A stretch of DNA of 64,000 bases from Agaricus subrufescens (taxonomy: Eukaryota; Basidiomycota; Agaricomycetes; Agaricales; Agaricaceae). The notes under the pieces are model-generated. The model was not told the DNA's origin, did not search any database, and saw only the letters and a list, made by a program, of their open reading frames with translations. Made by a program: the position numbers and the translations under genes. Of this stretch, positions 1 through 10,481 are shown in pieces. The first letter of the stretch is position 1; each line of letters opens with the position of its first letter. Location: NCBI GenBank assembly GCA_029945375.1, contig CM057061.1, positions 2,294,001 to 2,358,000 of the forward strand. Direction: 5' to 3'.

Positions 1-2246
1 TCAAAACCAACCTGATCCTCAAATCCTTGAACGACCTCCAAGTCTGGCTCCACGATATCTCGTAATTGGGTTTTGGGTATAGCATCTTTATATGCTTTCC
101 GTTTTAGACGTGTGAGGGTAGCTTGTTCGTATGCATATGCGAAACTTATCAAGTTGAATTCGGAAAATGCGGTACCGAGGAAGGAGAGACCGAATGGGAG
201 GCCTGGAGCTGGGTTTGGGAGGTGAGGGTAGTGTTGTTCGATTGGGGTAGTGTCGGGGAAGAATCCAAGTGGGACTAGGGAGGATTTGTTGGTTTGAGTA
301 TTTTGGAGCGAATCTTATAGACGTACCGGTTACAATTGGATACCCGACGATGGCTGATTTAGATAAAAATTAGATGAGGAAGCATGGATTAACGTGTTTT
401 TGGTTTTACCTGCGGGAGTACTTGTGTGGCCTCGTGCAGGGAGGACAAGAGCATCCAGTTGATATTGTTGAAGTGCAGCATCGATTCCGCGGGTCGCTCC
501 AAGATCTTTGAGTTGTACAAGGGCTTCATAATAAGTCTCATTAAAACCTTGTGTCTCCTCAGATTGTATTAATCTATCCAGACGTTCCTAAGCGTTCAAG
601 ATAGGTCATTAATTCTTAACACTTACGAAGACTGGTCCTCGTGTTGAGGAGGTTTCTCGAGATCGGGATTATCATCATTAAACTTGATAACATCTGCAAG
701 ACTCCGAACACCAGAGGGGTTTTCAATAAGAGATTCAAACCACTGATTCAGCAGAACCTAAAAACGAGAAAGAAAAAGGCCATCAAATTGCAAGCTTGAT
801 CTAATCCCGAATGACTCGCCTTGAAATCAATCTTCGCTACCAGATCCTCATACCCGGAATTGGACAAAATAAGCTCTTCAGCAGAAGGCATATCTGCAGG
901 ATCGACTACAGTGGCGCCAAGATCCCTAAGAATATCAAGTGCCTTCTCAAATTCAACCAATACCGAAGGTTCAACACCAGAGTCGCCCGTAGTATCTAGA
1001 TAAACGTGCCTCGGCACACCAATACGTTTCCCCTTCAGTGCGTCCCTGCGCAAAGCTTTGGTATAATCAGGAACGATCTCGGGTTGGGTGAGGGTATAAT
1101 TGTCATTAGGGTCTTTTCCGGCGATTACGGATAGCACAATCGCTGCGTCACTTATAGATCTTGTCATTGGACCCACAGTGTCCTGATGCGCCATTATCGG
1201 AATAACTAAATCATGAGCTCGCGTCAAACTTTCCAAAGAAAAGGAAGTATTATGAGTAAACAGATCGTCACTCACCTCCTGCGCGGGATGTCAGTCCAAC
1301 TGTTGGTTTTATGCCTGCAATATTATTATTACTGGATGGGCATGTAATGCTTCCATCTGTTTCAGTGCCAAGTGTGACAGTGGCCAACCCGATAGATGCA
1401 GCTACACCGGAGCCAGATGAGGATCCACATGGATCAGCACCCGCAAAGTACGCATTTGTTACTTGTCCACTACGTCCTGACCATCCGGAAGGCAAGACGC
1501 CACGTGCATACGCCCATTCAGACATACTGGCTTTTCCTGGATATAGCACATTTGAGATGACATCCATTCAAGCAGGACGATTATAGTGCCTCACCGAGAA
1601 TGATGGCACCAGCCTCGCGGAGTCGCTTCACGACACCGGCATCGTCGGGTACGATAGAACCAAGCAGAGTAAATGAACCAGCTGTAGTGTTCATGCCTGC
1701 CCAAGAGTTATATTAGCATGCATTGCATTCCTCGAGCGGATGACTTCCTACTTTCACTGGCAACAGTCGCGATGTTATCCTTGAAATTGAATAATTTAAG
1801 ACTGTGAGTAAGAGGATACGGATAATGGAGTAGCACCTTAAGGAGTATGGGTATACCGTGCAAAAGACTTCTTCTCCTCGCTTTCTTTTGCCGTTCATCA
1901 TCCAGAACCGCAGCTTGTTGCAAAGCCAATGGGTTAGTTTCGAGTACAACGCGTAACTCCGGCCCCTTGAAATTAACTTCATCTATCCGAGCAAGGTACG
2001 CCTGTTCTCTTGCGGTAAGCGTTCGCGAAAAAGTGAATAGGTGATCCCTCCTCACACCTTGACTAATTGTACACTCGTAAACCGCCCTGCGTCCAGGCCT
2101 CTCTGTAGTTCCTCTACAGATGCTTCGTACAAGTCAGGGAATTCGTTTACTCCTGCAATATCAACGTCATGGGCAAAGGATATTCGGAGTAGAAGTGAGA
2201 ATAGAAGGACGACAAGGTATTGTACTGGGCAATAGTACCTTGTCAT
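1..2246 (-). CDS. Fungal amidase (amidase signature family), secreted form, 3' end runs off the window
   Basis: Hydrolyses amide bonds by the Ser-cisSer-Lys mechanism of the amidase signature family; the substrate cannot be told. The ATG at 2246 opens a signal peptide (a hydrophobic stretch of about 15 residues, then FAHDVD). Exons by eye on the minus strand: 2246-2058, 2001-1837, 1779-1752, 1696-1595, 1536-1276, 1205-820, 757-627, about 587-420, then two more to base 1. The family core is clear: LHGIPILLKDN (catalytic Lys), CGSSSGSGVAAS (cis-Ser) and GTETDGSI (nucleophile Ser), then HQDTVGPMTRS and the C-terminal APGLPFGLSFLG. The intron after 820 begins with GC rather than GT. The join 627/587 is odd: the apparent intron is only 39 nt and my reading does not keep frame, so either the splice is different or there is a one-base lesion. 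It is the left member of the amidase/membrane/NACHT unit. Confidence 0.85.
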
Positions 2247-2569
2247 GAGCAATGAGAGAGGAACGCCGTGATGGGCCTAACGAGGATAGAATGTGTCTCA
2301 TGCTCAGGATGACCGACTTCTATTTAACTCGTGACTTTCATTTGCGCAGTCATAGTGGGAAGAGAACGGGAAGACGCGAATATGTAATCTCTTAGTGGGA
2401 ATGAGCAGTGATTTGATCAAGTCCTCGATCATTATCTCCATTTGAAATTCATGTTCGCTCCAGAGCGCCGGACTTATTACACGAATCAAAGCTCTTAAAC
2501 ATACAATAATCAGTGGATATATAAGGAAAAGGTGGATTCTAGATTGTACGTGTTGTTGGCTAGGTCAAC
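2247..2569. other. Amidase upstream flank
   Basis: No gene seen. Bases from about 2428 to 2560 resemble 36280-36410, the flank of the deleted amidase copy, so this stretch belongs to the duplicated unit. Confidence 0.5.
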
Positions 2570-2816
2570 ATCCACCTGCACAGAAAGAACGATTTTAGTC
2601 AAGAGTGTGTTCTAGGAGAAAGGTTGATTTTTACGTTGACATATGAAAATGATCCCGCCCTATATAGTCTGGCAAGAACCACAAAGCCCAAAATTACAGA
2701 GTTTACACACGAGAGAGGTAAGCGGCGCCAGGCTGTACGAGATTGTGGTGTTCAATGTGCAGAATCTCGATGGAGGAATGGTAGAGTGATGGCCATGGCG
2801 GTGTTGTCAAAGCTAT
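2570..2816 (-). pseudogene. Relic of the four-helix membrane protein gene (copy A)
   Basis: Only the ends of the gene survive. Exon 1 (Ser-Leu-Tyr-His...EILHIEH...VQPGAAYLSR in the intact copies) is readable at about 2816-2720, but the ATG is now ATA. It is fused directly to the last codons of exon 2 (GSFSYVN equivalent, then GTAAAAATC donor near 2631), so about 400 bases coding for helices 1-3 are gone. A decayed exon 3 acceptor follows near 2580. It stands head to head with the NACHT gene at 2964. Confidence 0.75.
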
Positions 2817-2963
2817 GACGAGTAGGAAAGTCGAAGATCAATTTGATTGGACAACGATTATGCCAAAAATAGTGGACACGATGCATACACTGCCATTGAC
2901 ATCTATACTTAATGACTACTCAAGGGCCGGGGCCACCTTTCTTTCCAGCCCACAACAGTCTTG
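2817..2963. promoter_or_regulatory. Shared intergenic promoter, copy A
   Basis: About 147 bp between the divergent membrane-protein relic and the NACHT ATG. It shares with the other copies a block reading like GATGCATxCACTGCCATTGxCAT, then TACTTAATGAC, and a pyrimidine-rich block CCACCTTTCTTTC ending just before the ATG. The role is inferred from position and conservation; no TATA box is obvious. Confidence 0.5.
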
Positions 2964-5670
2964 ATGCCTCACCCTCGGAGACGTCGTCGTTCACGCTCGC
3001 GTTCACCGGGCCTATCTTCTCGACCTCGCCGTGACTACGTGGCTTCGTCCCCCCGCGCTGCTCCGAATGTACACTCTCATCCTTCAGCCCGTAGGACTAC
3101 AGACATTGCCCAGTCCTTTGCTTCTCGACACCATACCGGTCATCGAAACTCTAGAGGCTCGTCATCATCCGTATCACGGCCTTTCACCAGACCCGGTGAT
3201 CGTAATCCAAACTTGGCCCAGCCGACCATCGCCGCGCCTTCCGTCGGTCACTACTCTGTCCGTCCCCCATCCCACCCAAATCGCTCAGACTCTACCCACC
3301 AGTTCAGACTATCCCAACCGGAGAGTACGGGCATGTTTTATCAGCCTCGCGATTGTACTGTGACAGGAACTTTCGTCGATGCCAGCAACGGTAAGTCGTT
3401 CAAATAACATTGCTTTGTTCATCCTGACTCGGATAATTTTTAGTCACTTACAATGCGTCCTCAAATACCTGTGGGTATCAAATCCTTCTTTCATCACGTT
3501 CATTGATTAAGATTTGTGTTAGTTATGAAAGAACTTTTAGGAGAGACAATACGTGGGGCGGCACACGATTCCTCTGCTCGTGACCCGCCTCCGCGGTGCC
3601 AGCCTGGAACACGTTTGACCATCCTTGAACGATGCCTGTCCTTCATATCCAACTGCGACGGCGTGCAAAAGATGCGTTGGGTAGTCGGTACAGCCGGTGT
3701 TGGAAAGTCAGCAATCATGCAGAGTGTTGCTGAGTCTCCTGATCTCCCAGGAGGCCCTCCTGCCTCTGTCTTCTTTTCCATCAACGGACGCGATGATGGA
3801 AGTAAGACTGTAACAACACTTTGCTACCAGCTCGCAGCTAAATCCGGCCCCTACCGTCAAGTCATTGAACACCAGGTCATACTTGATCCATCGCTCCTTC
3901 TATCGTCAATGGAAAAACAGTTCAAAAAGTTGATCGTCGAACCCCTCGTCCAAAACACTCAACCGGATCGTGCGGACCGAGTACCGATCATCATTGATGG
4001 CCTCGACGAATGCAAAAACCCCCGGACCCAACTAGAAATGCTCCGCCTCATCTCTGATCTCTGTCTCAAGCATCCTTCCTCGCCCTTAGTATGGCTCATA
4101 GCTAGCCGGCCTGAACCACATATCACTTCCTTTTTTTCTAAGCGCGACATCATCCCAGCGTATGAGAAGGAGGAGGTTCCGATAGACTCCGATGAGGCCC
4201 GTGCAGACGTCGAACGATTTCTTCGTGAAGAGCTAATGAAGATCAAGGATGAATCAGATTTACTTGATCAGCAGTGGCCTGAGGAGCGAGACTTTTGGAA
4301 AGTAGCAAATGCTGCTGGTGGACTGTTTGCATATGCGCAGACAGTGATCAACTATGTCGGTGACAGGAAGATAGGGAGCCCAGCTTCGCAGTTGTCTGAT
4401 GTACTGCGTGTCATTGATAAGATCGCAGTGTCCGGCCTGTCACGAGCGGAGCACCCAATGGCTTTCCTTGATGCGTTATACGAGCGGATTTTGTCGAACG
4501 TTCCCGACAAGGTCATGATCAATACCCGAAGGCTCTTATTAGCATTAGCATCAAGTAGGGATTCACCCGAATACGTTGGCCGCATTGATATGAACTTTGT
4601 TGTACTATGCAATTGGTTAGGCATAACGGCCGATGAAGCTTATGCGGCCCTCCACCACCTCCGCTCGGTTTTGTACGTCCCCAGACGTGACAATGCCCAC
4701 GCAGAAAACCTCCGGACTTTTCATAAATCATTCATGGACTACGTATCTGACTTTATCCGATCTGGGCTCTTCTCTCATTTCCTCCATGAAGTTTACCAAA
4801 TGCAGGCGGAATGTTCATCCAGGATCGTCTCGAATCTTCCAAATGGTATTACACCAGAAGCTCTTTGTGTTCGTTCTGACTATGGTATCCTGGCAAATGG
4901 GTCCGCCACTTTTGACATGATTCCGCTTACTTGGCATGTTAAGGGTGTGTGTAGCTCTCGTGACGAATCCACAAGGATGAGTGTGTATCGACTGGCAATT
5001 GAGGATCTTATACAAGGAATGAAGCGCGGGGATACACCCTTCTGGACCGCGTCTTGCATGCGCTTTTTCGTCTCAGCGTGGTGTTCCTACGGGCCTTCTT
5101 TCCCATACTATGGCCTACTTAATGCGGCATTTGTAGGTCCCCTTGTTTATTGTTCTGTCTTTATACCGCTGAAGGTATCCTGAGGATGAAATTCGACGTC
5201 CTGAATTTATGCTACATGGCATACTCAACCAAATACCCCGCAAGGTCGTCGCTAATTCTGCTCCACTTAGCTTTTTCGGTGTCAACTTACAGCTCCGGTG
5301 TTCCGCTACGACTGTGGAAGATCCGTGTCATCTGTGGAATTCCTCATGCTTGGTGAGTGACATACTCGTCTTTGCAGCCGCGCATCTAATTAATGTTGCC
5401 CAGCATGAGAGGCGGGAAGAAGAGAAAGACGTCAGTTGGAAGACCGCCATCTCGGGATGTGCATTTTGTTATGGACGACTCAAATACCAACTGGAAAACT
5501 GGAAGACTGATTCCCTTGACGATACAACTCTAGTCATGTTCACTTCGACAGGCAAATGTTGTGTACAGGTTCGACTTGTTGATCCAGGGCTTGATATGTC
5601 ACAGTGGACATACACGTTTTGGTGTATTATCCCGGAGGATGTCCGTAAAAAGTATGGGAGTGCTTTCTAA
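2964..5670 (+). CDS. NACHT-domain STAND protein, copy A (832 aa)
   Basis: Predicted nucleotide-binding STAND protein (fungal NLR-like), probably an intracellular sensor; the ligand is unknown. Exons: 2964-3390, 3444-3470 (27-nt microexon), 3523-5132, 5185-5352, 5404-5670; all joins keep frame. Residues 1-20 are Arg/Ser rich (RRRRRSRSRSPG) and the stretch to about 115 is low complexity. A conserved block FYQPRDCTVTGTFVDASNG precedes the linker DPPPRCQPGTR. Walker A is GTAGVGKS (about 207-214), Walker B is IIIDGLDEC (about 307-315), and WLIASRPEPH is the sensor-like segment. No WD40, ankyrin or TPR repeats follow. Instead there is a variable region (about 560-690) and a C-terminal module with a CxxC pair (CAFC) and TSTGKCCVQVRLVD. 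The C-terminus is of the same subtype as copies B and D. It reads divergently from the membrane-gene relic. Confidence 0.88.
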
Positions 5671-6249
5671 TGCATAGTTCTGTTCTCGTCATATCATGGC
5701 TTAACATAAAACGGGGAGCGAGTTCTCTTTGAAAGGCAAAAAAAATGCGTCAAACATGGTGTTGGACAGTGGAATAATGTTGACCCACTCAACCACTTTC
5801 AATCTCATCTTCGCACTGTCTTCGTAGACGGCCAACTGAATCGGTCCGATGCTTAGCTATGTATAGAAATTGACATCACATCTCCAGATCAATATATGAA
5901 CTCGGAACACAATAAAGAGTTAATCCGCCAACTTGAAGATAACGACACCTCTTCATCGACAGCAGGTGTTGATTTGGAGTCCTCAAGGGGATTCCGCCAA
6001 AAATGGTTAATCTACTGTGATTCAGTTACACGAACTCAATCAATTTCATCTATCCCACTTGCTTTCGAAATGATCTGGATATCACCCTGGTTTCGACCGC
6101 TCTCTGGTGTCGTTGTGCAATTCTTCATACTCTGTCCTTTGTAAGTTGAAAATAGCATTACATTCCGGAATTGTTTCGAATATAACGGGTAACGCTGGTT
6201 GCTTGAGAGTGCCTTCATTAGCCCGAGTGAGATCCTCAAAGAAAAGCTG
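5671..6249. other. Intergenic flank between units A and B
   Basis: No gene recognised. The start (GGGAGCGAGTTCTCTTTGAAAG) matches the 3' flanks of the NACHT genes ending at 9751 and 40160. Bases 6180-6235 (GCTTGAGAGTGCCTTCAT) match about 40700-40730. So this is duplicated flanking DNA of the unit, not unique sequence. Confidence 0.6.
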
Positions 6250-6887
6250 ATTTTTACGTTGACATATGGAAATGACCTACCCTATAGTGTCCGAGAACCG
6301 CAAAACCTAAAATTTCGGAATTGACAACAACCCCTGCCAATCAATGACGAGAAAATGAAAAGAACAAGGAGGGCGTATGTAATCCTTGAATGCTGTTGGT
6401 TTTTCTTTTGAGCGGGAGGGACGGGTGTTATGAAATTGTTCCGGGGTGTGTTAGTCCATAAATGGGGAGACTGGAGGAATTGTAGAAGTAAGCAGGAAGT
6501 AAGTAAGAGTAAGCGTTGTTTCTTGGAGACGCTGAGGGTGATGAGGGGGAAAGTGGTAGTGCCGATTGTCTTTGATCTATTTCATGTTCCACTGGTTCAT
6601 GAGATGGACGAGAAGTTGTGGGGGTTGAATGGCCATGGTCGGAACGTGGGAGTAAGAAAGGCATAAGACGCGGAGAATAAGAAGAGGGGAGTGTAGAAGA
6701 TGAGTCCGGTAAAAGGTGAATAGAAATGGATCTGTGTGTGATTAGCGTTGGAAATGAGTAAGAGCGGCGCACCCTTTGCATGCGAGAGGTAGGCGGCACC
6801 GGGTTGAATGGGATTGCGGTGCTCAATTTGCAGGTTCTCGATGGAGGGATTGTAGGGTGATGGCCATGGCGGTGTTGTCGAGGCCAT
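6250..6887 (-). pseudogene. Four-helix membrane protein gene, copy B, frameshifted
   Basis: Exon 1 reads well from the ATG at 6887 (MASTTPPWPS...NPIQPGAAYLS). In exon 2 the conserved FTFYWTLIFYTP segment has lost two bases near 6705-6715, so helix 1 is split between frames. Later parts (ITYALLVLFIFLV, then HFHMST equivalents) are readable but in shifted frames and with stops. Exons 3 and 4, present at 36506-36639 and 41235-41370, are not found downstream. Probably non-functional. Confidence 0.75.
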
Positions 6888-7023
6888 CACAAGTGGGAAA
6901 TCAAATTAATCAAAGGTCACCAGTTTGATTGACAGATTGTGCTAAAAATAGCGACGCACTTAGTGACCGCTCATGATCATGATGGACTAGAGTTACCTTT
7001 CTTTCTGTCCCCGCACGGTCTCG
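6888..7023. promoter_or_regulatory. Shared intergenic promoter, copy B
   Basis: 136 bp between the two divergent start codons. It contains the TTTGATTGACAGATTGTGC and GTTACCTTTCTTTCTGTCC blocks seen in the sister spacers. The CACxG/TCTCG just before the ATG could also be a 3' splice site of a 5'-UTR intron; that is inference. Confidence 0.5.
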
Positions 7024-9751
7024 ATGCCTCCATCTCAGAGGCGTCGGCCTTCACGCTCACGCTCACCGGGCCCACCTGTGCGACCTCACCAAGACTATGT
7101 GCCTTCGTCCTGGCGTGACTATGTCCCTTTGTCCTGGCGTGACTATTTGCCTTTGTCCTTCCGCGACTCTTATCCTCCATCTAGTGCAACTGCAAACACT
7201 GCTCAGCCCTCTGGCTCCCAGCATCCATGCCAAGTCTCTACTGTATCGCGGCATGTTCCTCGGCCTGGTGGTTGTAATTCAAACTTAGCGCAGGCACCCA
7301 CTGCCACCACCACTTCTGTCGGCCACTTCTCTGTCCATCCACCATCCCGCCCCAATCATTCAGACTCCACCCACCGGCTCAGACTATTCTCACCGGAGAA
7401 TACCGGCATGTTTTACCAGCCTCGTGATTGTACTGTGACAGGAACATTTGTCGATGCCAGCAACGGTAAGGTTCTTCAAACAACATTGGCGTGTTCGTCC
7501 TAACTCAGATCATTCTTACATTCTTAGTCACTTACAATGCCTCCTCAAATGCCTGTGAGTATCATATCTGTCTTTTTTTACTTTAATTATCGATGGACAT
7601 TTGTGCTAGTCATGAAAGAACTCTTGAAAGAGACAATACGTGGGGCGGCACACGATTCCTCTGCTCGCGACCCACCTCCGCGGTGCCAACCTGGAACACG
7701 TTTGGCCATCCTTGAACGATGCGTGTCCTTCATATCCAATTGCGATGGAGTACAAAAGATGCGTTGGGTAGTTGGTACAGCTGGTGTTGGAAAATCAGCG
7801 ATCATGCAGAGTATTGCCGAGTCTCCCGATCTCCCAGGAGGCCCTCCCGCCTCAGTCTTCTTTTCCATTAACGGACGCGATGATGGAACCAAGACTATAA
7901 CAACACTTTGCTACCAGCTTGCAGCTAAATTCGGCCCCTACCGCCAAGTGATTGAACACAGCATCATCCTTGATCCATCGCTCCTTCTATCATCAATGGA
8001 AAAGCAGTTTAAAAAGTTGATCGTCGAGCCCCTCGTCCAAAATGCTCAACCGGACCGTGCCGACAGAGTGGTGATCATCATTGATGGCCTCGACGAATGC
8101 AAAAACCCTCGAACTCAACTAGAATTGCTCCGCCTCATCTCTGATCTCTGTCTCAAGCATCCTTCCTCGCCCTTAGTATGGCTGATAGCTAGCCGGCCTG
8201 AACCACATATCACTTCCTTCTTTTCCGACCCCAACATCATCCCAGTCTATGAGAAGGAGGAGGCTCCAATAGACTCCGACGAGTCCCGTGCAGATGTTGA
8301 ACGTTTTCTTCGTGCTGAGTTAATGAGGATCAAACATGAGTTTGATTCACTCGATGCACGGTGGCCCTCTGAGCAGGATTTCTGGAAAATCGCCAATGCT
8401 GCCGGTGGGCTGTTTGCATATGCGCAGACGGTCATCAACTATGTTGGTGACAGCAGAATAGGGGGCCCGGCTTCGCAGTTGTCTGATGTGCTCTGCGTTA
8501 TTGATAAGATCGCAGTGTCTGGTCTGTCGGGAGGGGAACACCCGATGGCTTTTCTTGATGCGTTATACGAGCGAGTTTTGTCGAATGTTCCGGACAGGAT
8601 CATGACCAATACCCGAAAGTTCTTAATGGTATTGGCATCAAGTAGGGATTCACCCAAATACTTTGAACGCATTGATATCAACTTTGTTATACTATGCAAT
8701 TGGTTAGGCATGACGGCTGATGAAGCTTATGCAGCCCTCCACCACCTCCGCTCGGTTTTGTACGTCCCCAGACGTGACAAAGCCCACAAAGAAAACCTCC
8801 GGACTTTTCATAAATCATTCACGGACTACATATCCGACTTTAACCGATCTGGGCTGTTCTCTGATTTTCTCGGTGAATTATCTCCAATCAAGGCGGAATG
8901 TTCATTCAGGCTCCTAAAAAACCTTGCAGATGGCCTTCTGCCACATTCTTTCCGCGTTCATTTCCGGTATGGTGTCCTGGCAAGTGGACCCACTACTCTT
9001 GATACGATCCCGCTTACTTGGCACGTTACGGATTCGGATGGCCATCAGGCTGAATTCACAAGGCTAAATGCCTGTAGACTGGCGATTGAGGATCTTATAC
9101 AAGGGATAGAGTGCGGAGATCAAAACTTTTGGAAAACATCTTTCATTCACTTTATGGCCTCAACGTGGAGTTCCTACGAGCACGATTTTCCCCACTATGG
9201 CCTACTTAATGCGGCATTTGTAAGTCCCCCTGTTCTCTGTTCTTCTGTCTTTGTATCGCTGAAGCCATCCGGAGGATGAAACTCGGCGTTCTGAATTCAT
9301 GATAGATGGCATACTCCAAAGAATACCCCTCACGGTCGTCGCCGGTTCTGCATTTTATGTCTTCCCCGGTGTCAAATTACAGTTCCGTGGCCCCGTTAGT
9401 CGTATTGAACACCCACAGGGTCCATCTTGCCAGGTGAGTGAAATATTCATGTTTGCAGTTGCGTATTGAATCAAGGTTGTGCAGCATATGTGGGAAGAAG
9501 ATGACACAGCTGCCAGTTGGAAGACAACCTTCTCGCGGTGTGGATTTTGTCGTGGACGACTCGCCGAGCAACTGAAAACCTGGAAGACCGATTTGCCAGA
9601 CGATACCGCTCTGGTCATGTTCACTTCGACAGGCAGATGTTGTGCACAAGTTCGACTTGTTGATCCAGAGCGTCATGTGTCACAGTGGACATACACGTTT
9701 TGGTGTTTTATCCAGGAGCATGTGCGTAAAAAGTATGGGAGTGCTGTCTAA
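7024..9751 (+). CDS. NACHT-domain STAND protein, copy B (834 aa)
   Basis: Same architecture and exon plan as the gene at 2964: exons 7024-7465, 7528-7554 (27 nt), 7610-9219, 9275-9433, 9485-9751, all in frame. The N-terminus has a short internal repeat (DYVPSSWR / DYVPLSWR / DYLPLSFR). Walker A GTAGVGKS and Walker B VVIIIDGLDEC are intact, and exon 3 has exactly the 1610 nt of copy A. The NACHT core is nearly identical to A, whereas the segment after HKSFTDYISDF diverges. The C-terminal module has CGFC and TSTGRCCAQVRLVD, subtype 1. No premature stop was seen, so probably functional. Confidence 0.88.
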
Positions 9752-9966
9752 TACATAGTTCTGTTTCTCGTCATATTTTGGCTTATCATAATATGGGGGA
9801 GCGAGTTTTCTTTGAAAGGCGAAAGAAATGCGTCAAACATGGTATTGGATGTTGGATGGTGGAGTAGTGTTGACCCACTCAACCACTTTCGACCTCATCT
9901 TCGCAGACAGCCAACTGAGACGGTCCGCAGGCTCCTTCCCGTCCCCTCTGCCTGAGCCACTTGAGG
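9752..9966. other. Duplicated NACHT 3' flank
   Basis: No gene. Similar to 5671-5870 (GGGGGAGCGAGTTTTC, then CTCAACCACTTTC). It ends where the truncated membrane-gene copy C begins. Confidence 0.5.
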
Positions 9967-10361
9967 TCACGTGCGTTCCGACAAGCTTTGTTCGCGAGTG
10001 TCAGAGAATGAGGGAAAAGGTGGTGGTGACAATTGTGCTTGATCTATTTCATCTTCAGTTTGTTCGTCAGCCGGGGAGTTGTGGGAGCTAAACGGCTGGG
10101 AGCGAAAGCTGAGGTTAAGGAAGGCATAAGCTCCGGAGAATAGGAAGAGGGGAGTATAGAAGATGAGCACCCAGTAAAAGGTGAATAGAAATACGTCTGT
10201 GAATGTGTAGTTTATTAGCGTTGGAAATGAGTTGCAAGCAGCACACCCTTTGGACGAGAGAGATAGGCGGCACCGGGCTGGACAGGATTGCGGTGCTCAA
10301 TGTGCAGGATCTCGATGGAGGGATCGTAGAGTGATGGCCATGGCGGTGTTGTCGAGGCCAT
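9967..10361 (-). pseudogene. Four-helix membrane protein gene, copy C, truncated
   Basis: Exon 1 starts at 10361 (MASTTPPWPSLYDPS...) and the intron with its TTCACAG acceptor is preserved. Exon 2 reads through helix 1 (FYTPLFLFSGAYAFL) and the acidic loop DEIDQAQLSPPPF. After about 10000 the sequence leaves the family and hits a stop at 9967, so helices 2-4 are lost. A short one-helix product is possible; a truncated pseudogene is likelier. Confidence 0.75.
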
Positions 10362-10481
10362 CATAGCTGAAGCAGTTATGCCGAAAATGGCGGCCACGAT
10401 GCATGCACTGCCATTGGCATGTGTACTTAATGACCGCTCATGGGCTAGGGCCACCTTTCTTTCTGTCCCCGCACAGTCTGC
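10362..10481. promoter_or_regulatory. Shared intergenic promoter, copy C
   Basis: 120 bp between divergent starts. It holds the fullest form of the conserved block CGATGCATGCACTGCCATTG, then TGTACTTAATGACCGCTCATG and GGGCTAGGGCCACCTTTC. Confidence 0.5.

Noticed and set aside
3500..3784. An antisense frame (about 94 codons) recurring at 3500, 7587, 11066, 37990 and 42818
   Set aside because: It lies opposite the conserved NACHT exon 3 and is kept only because that exon is conserved; no start context or domain supports it.
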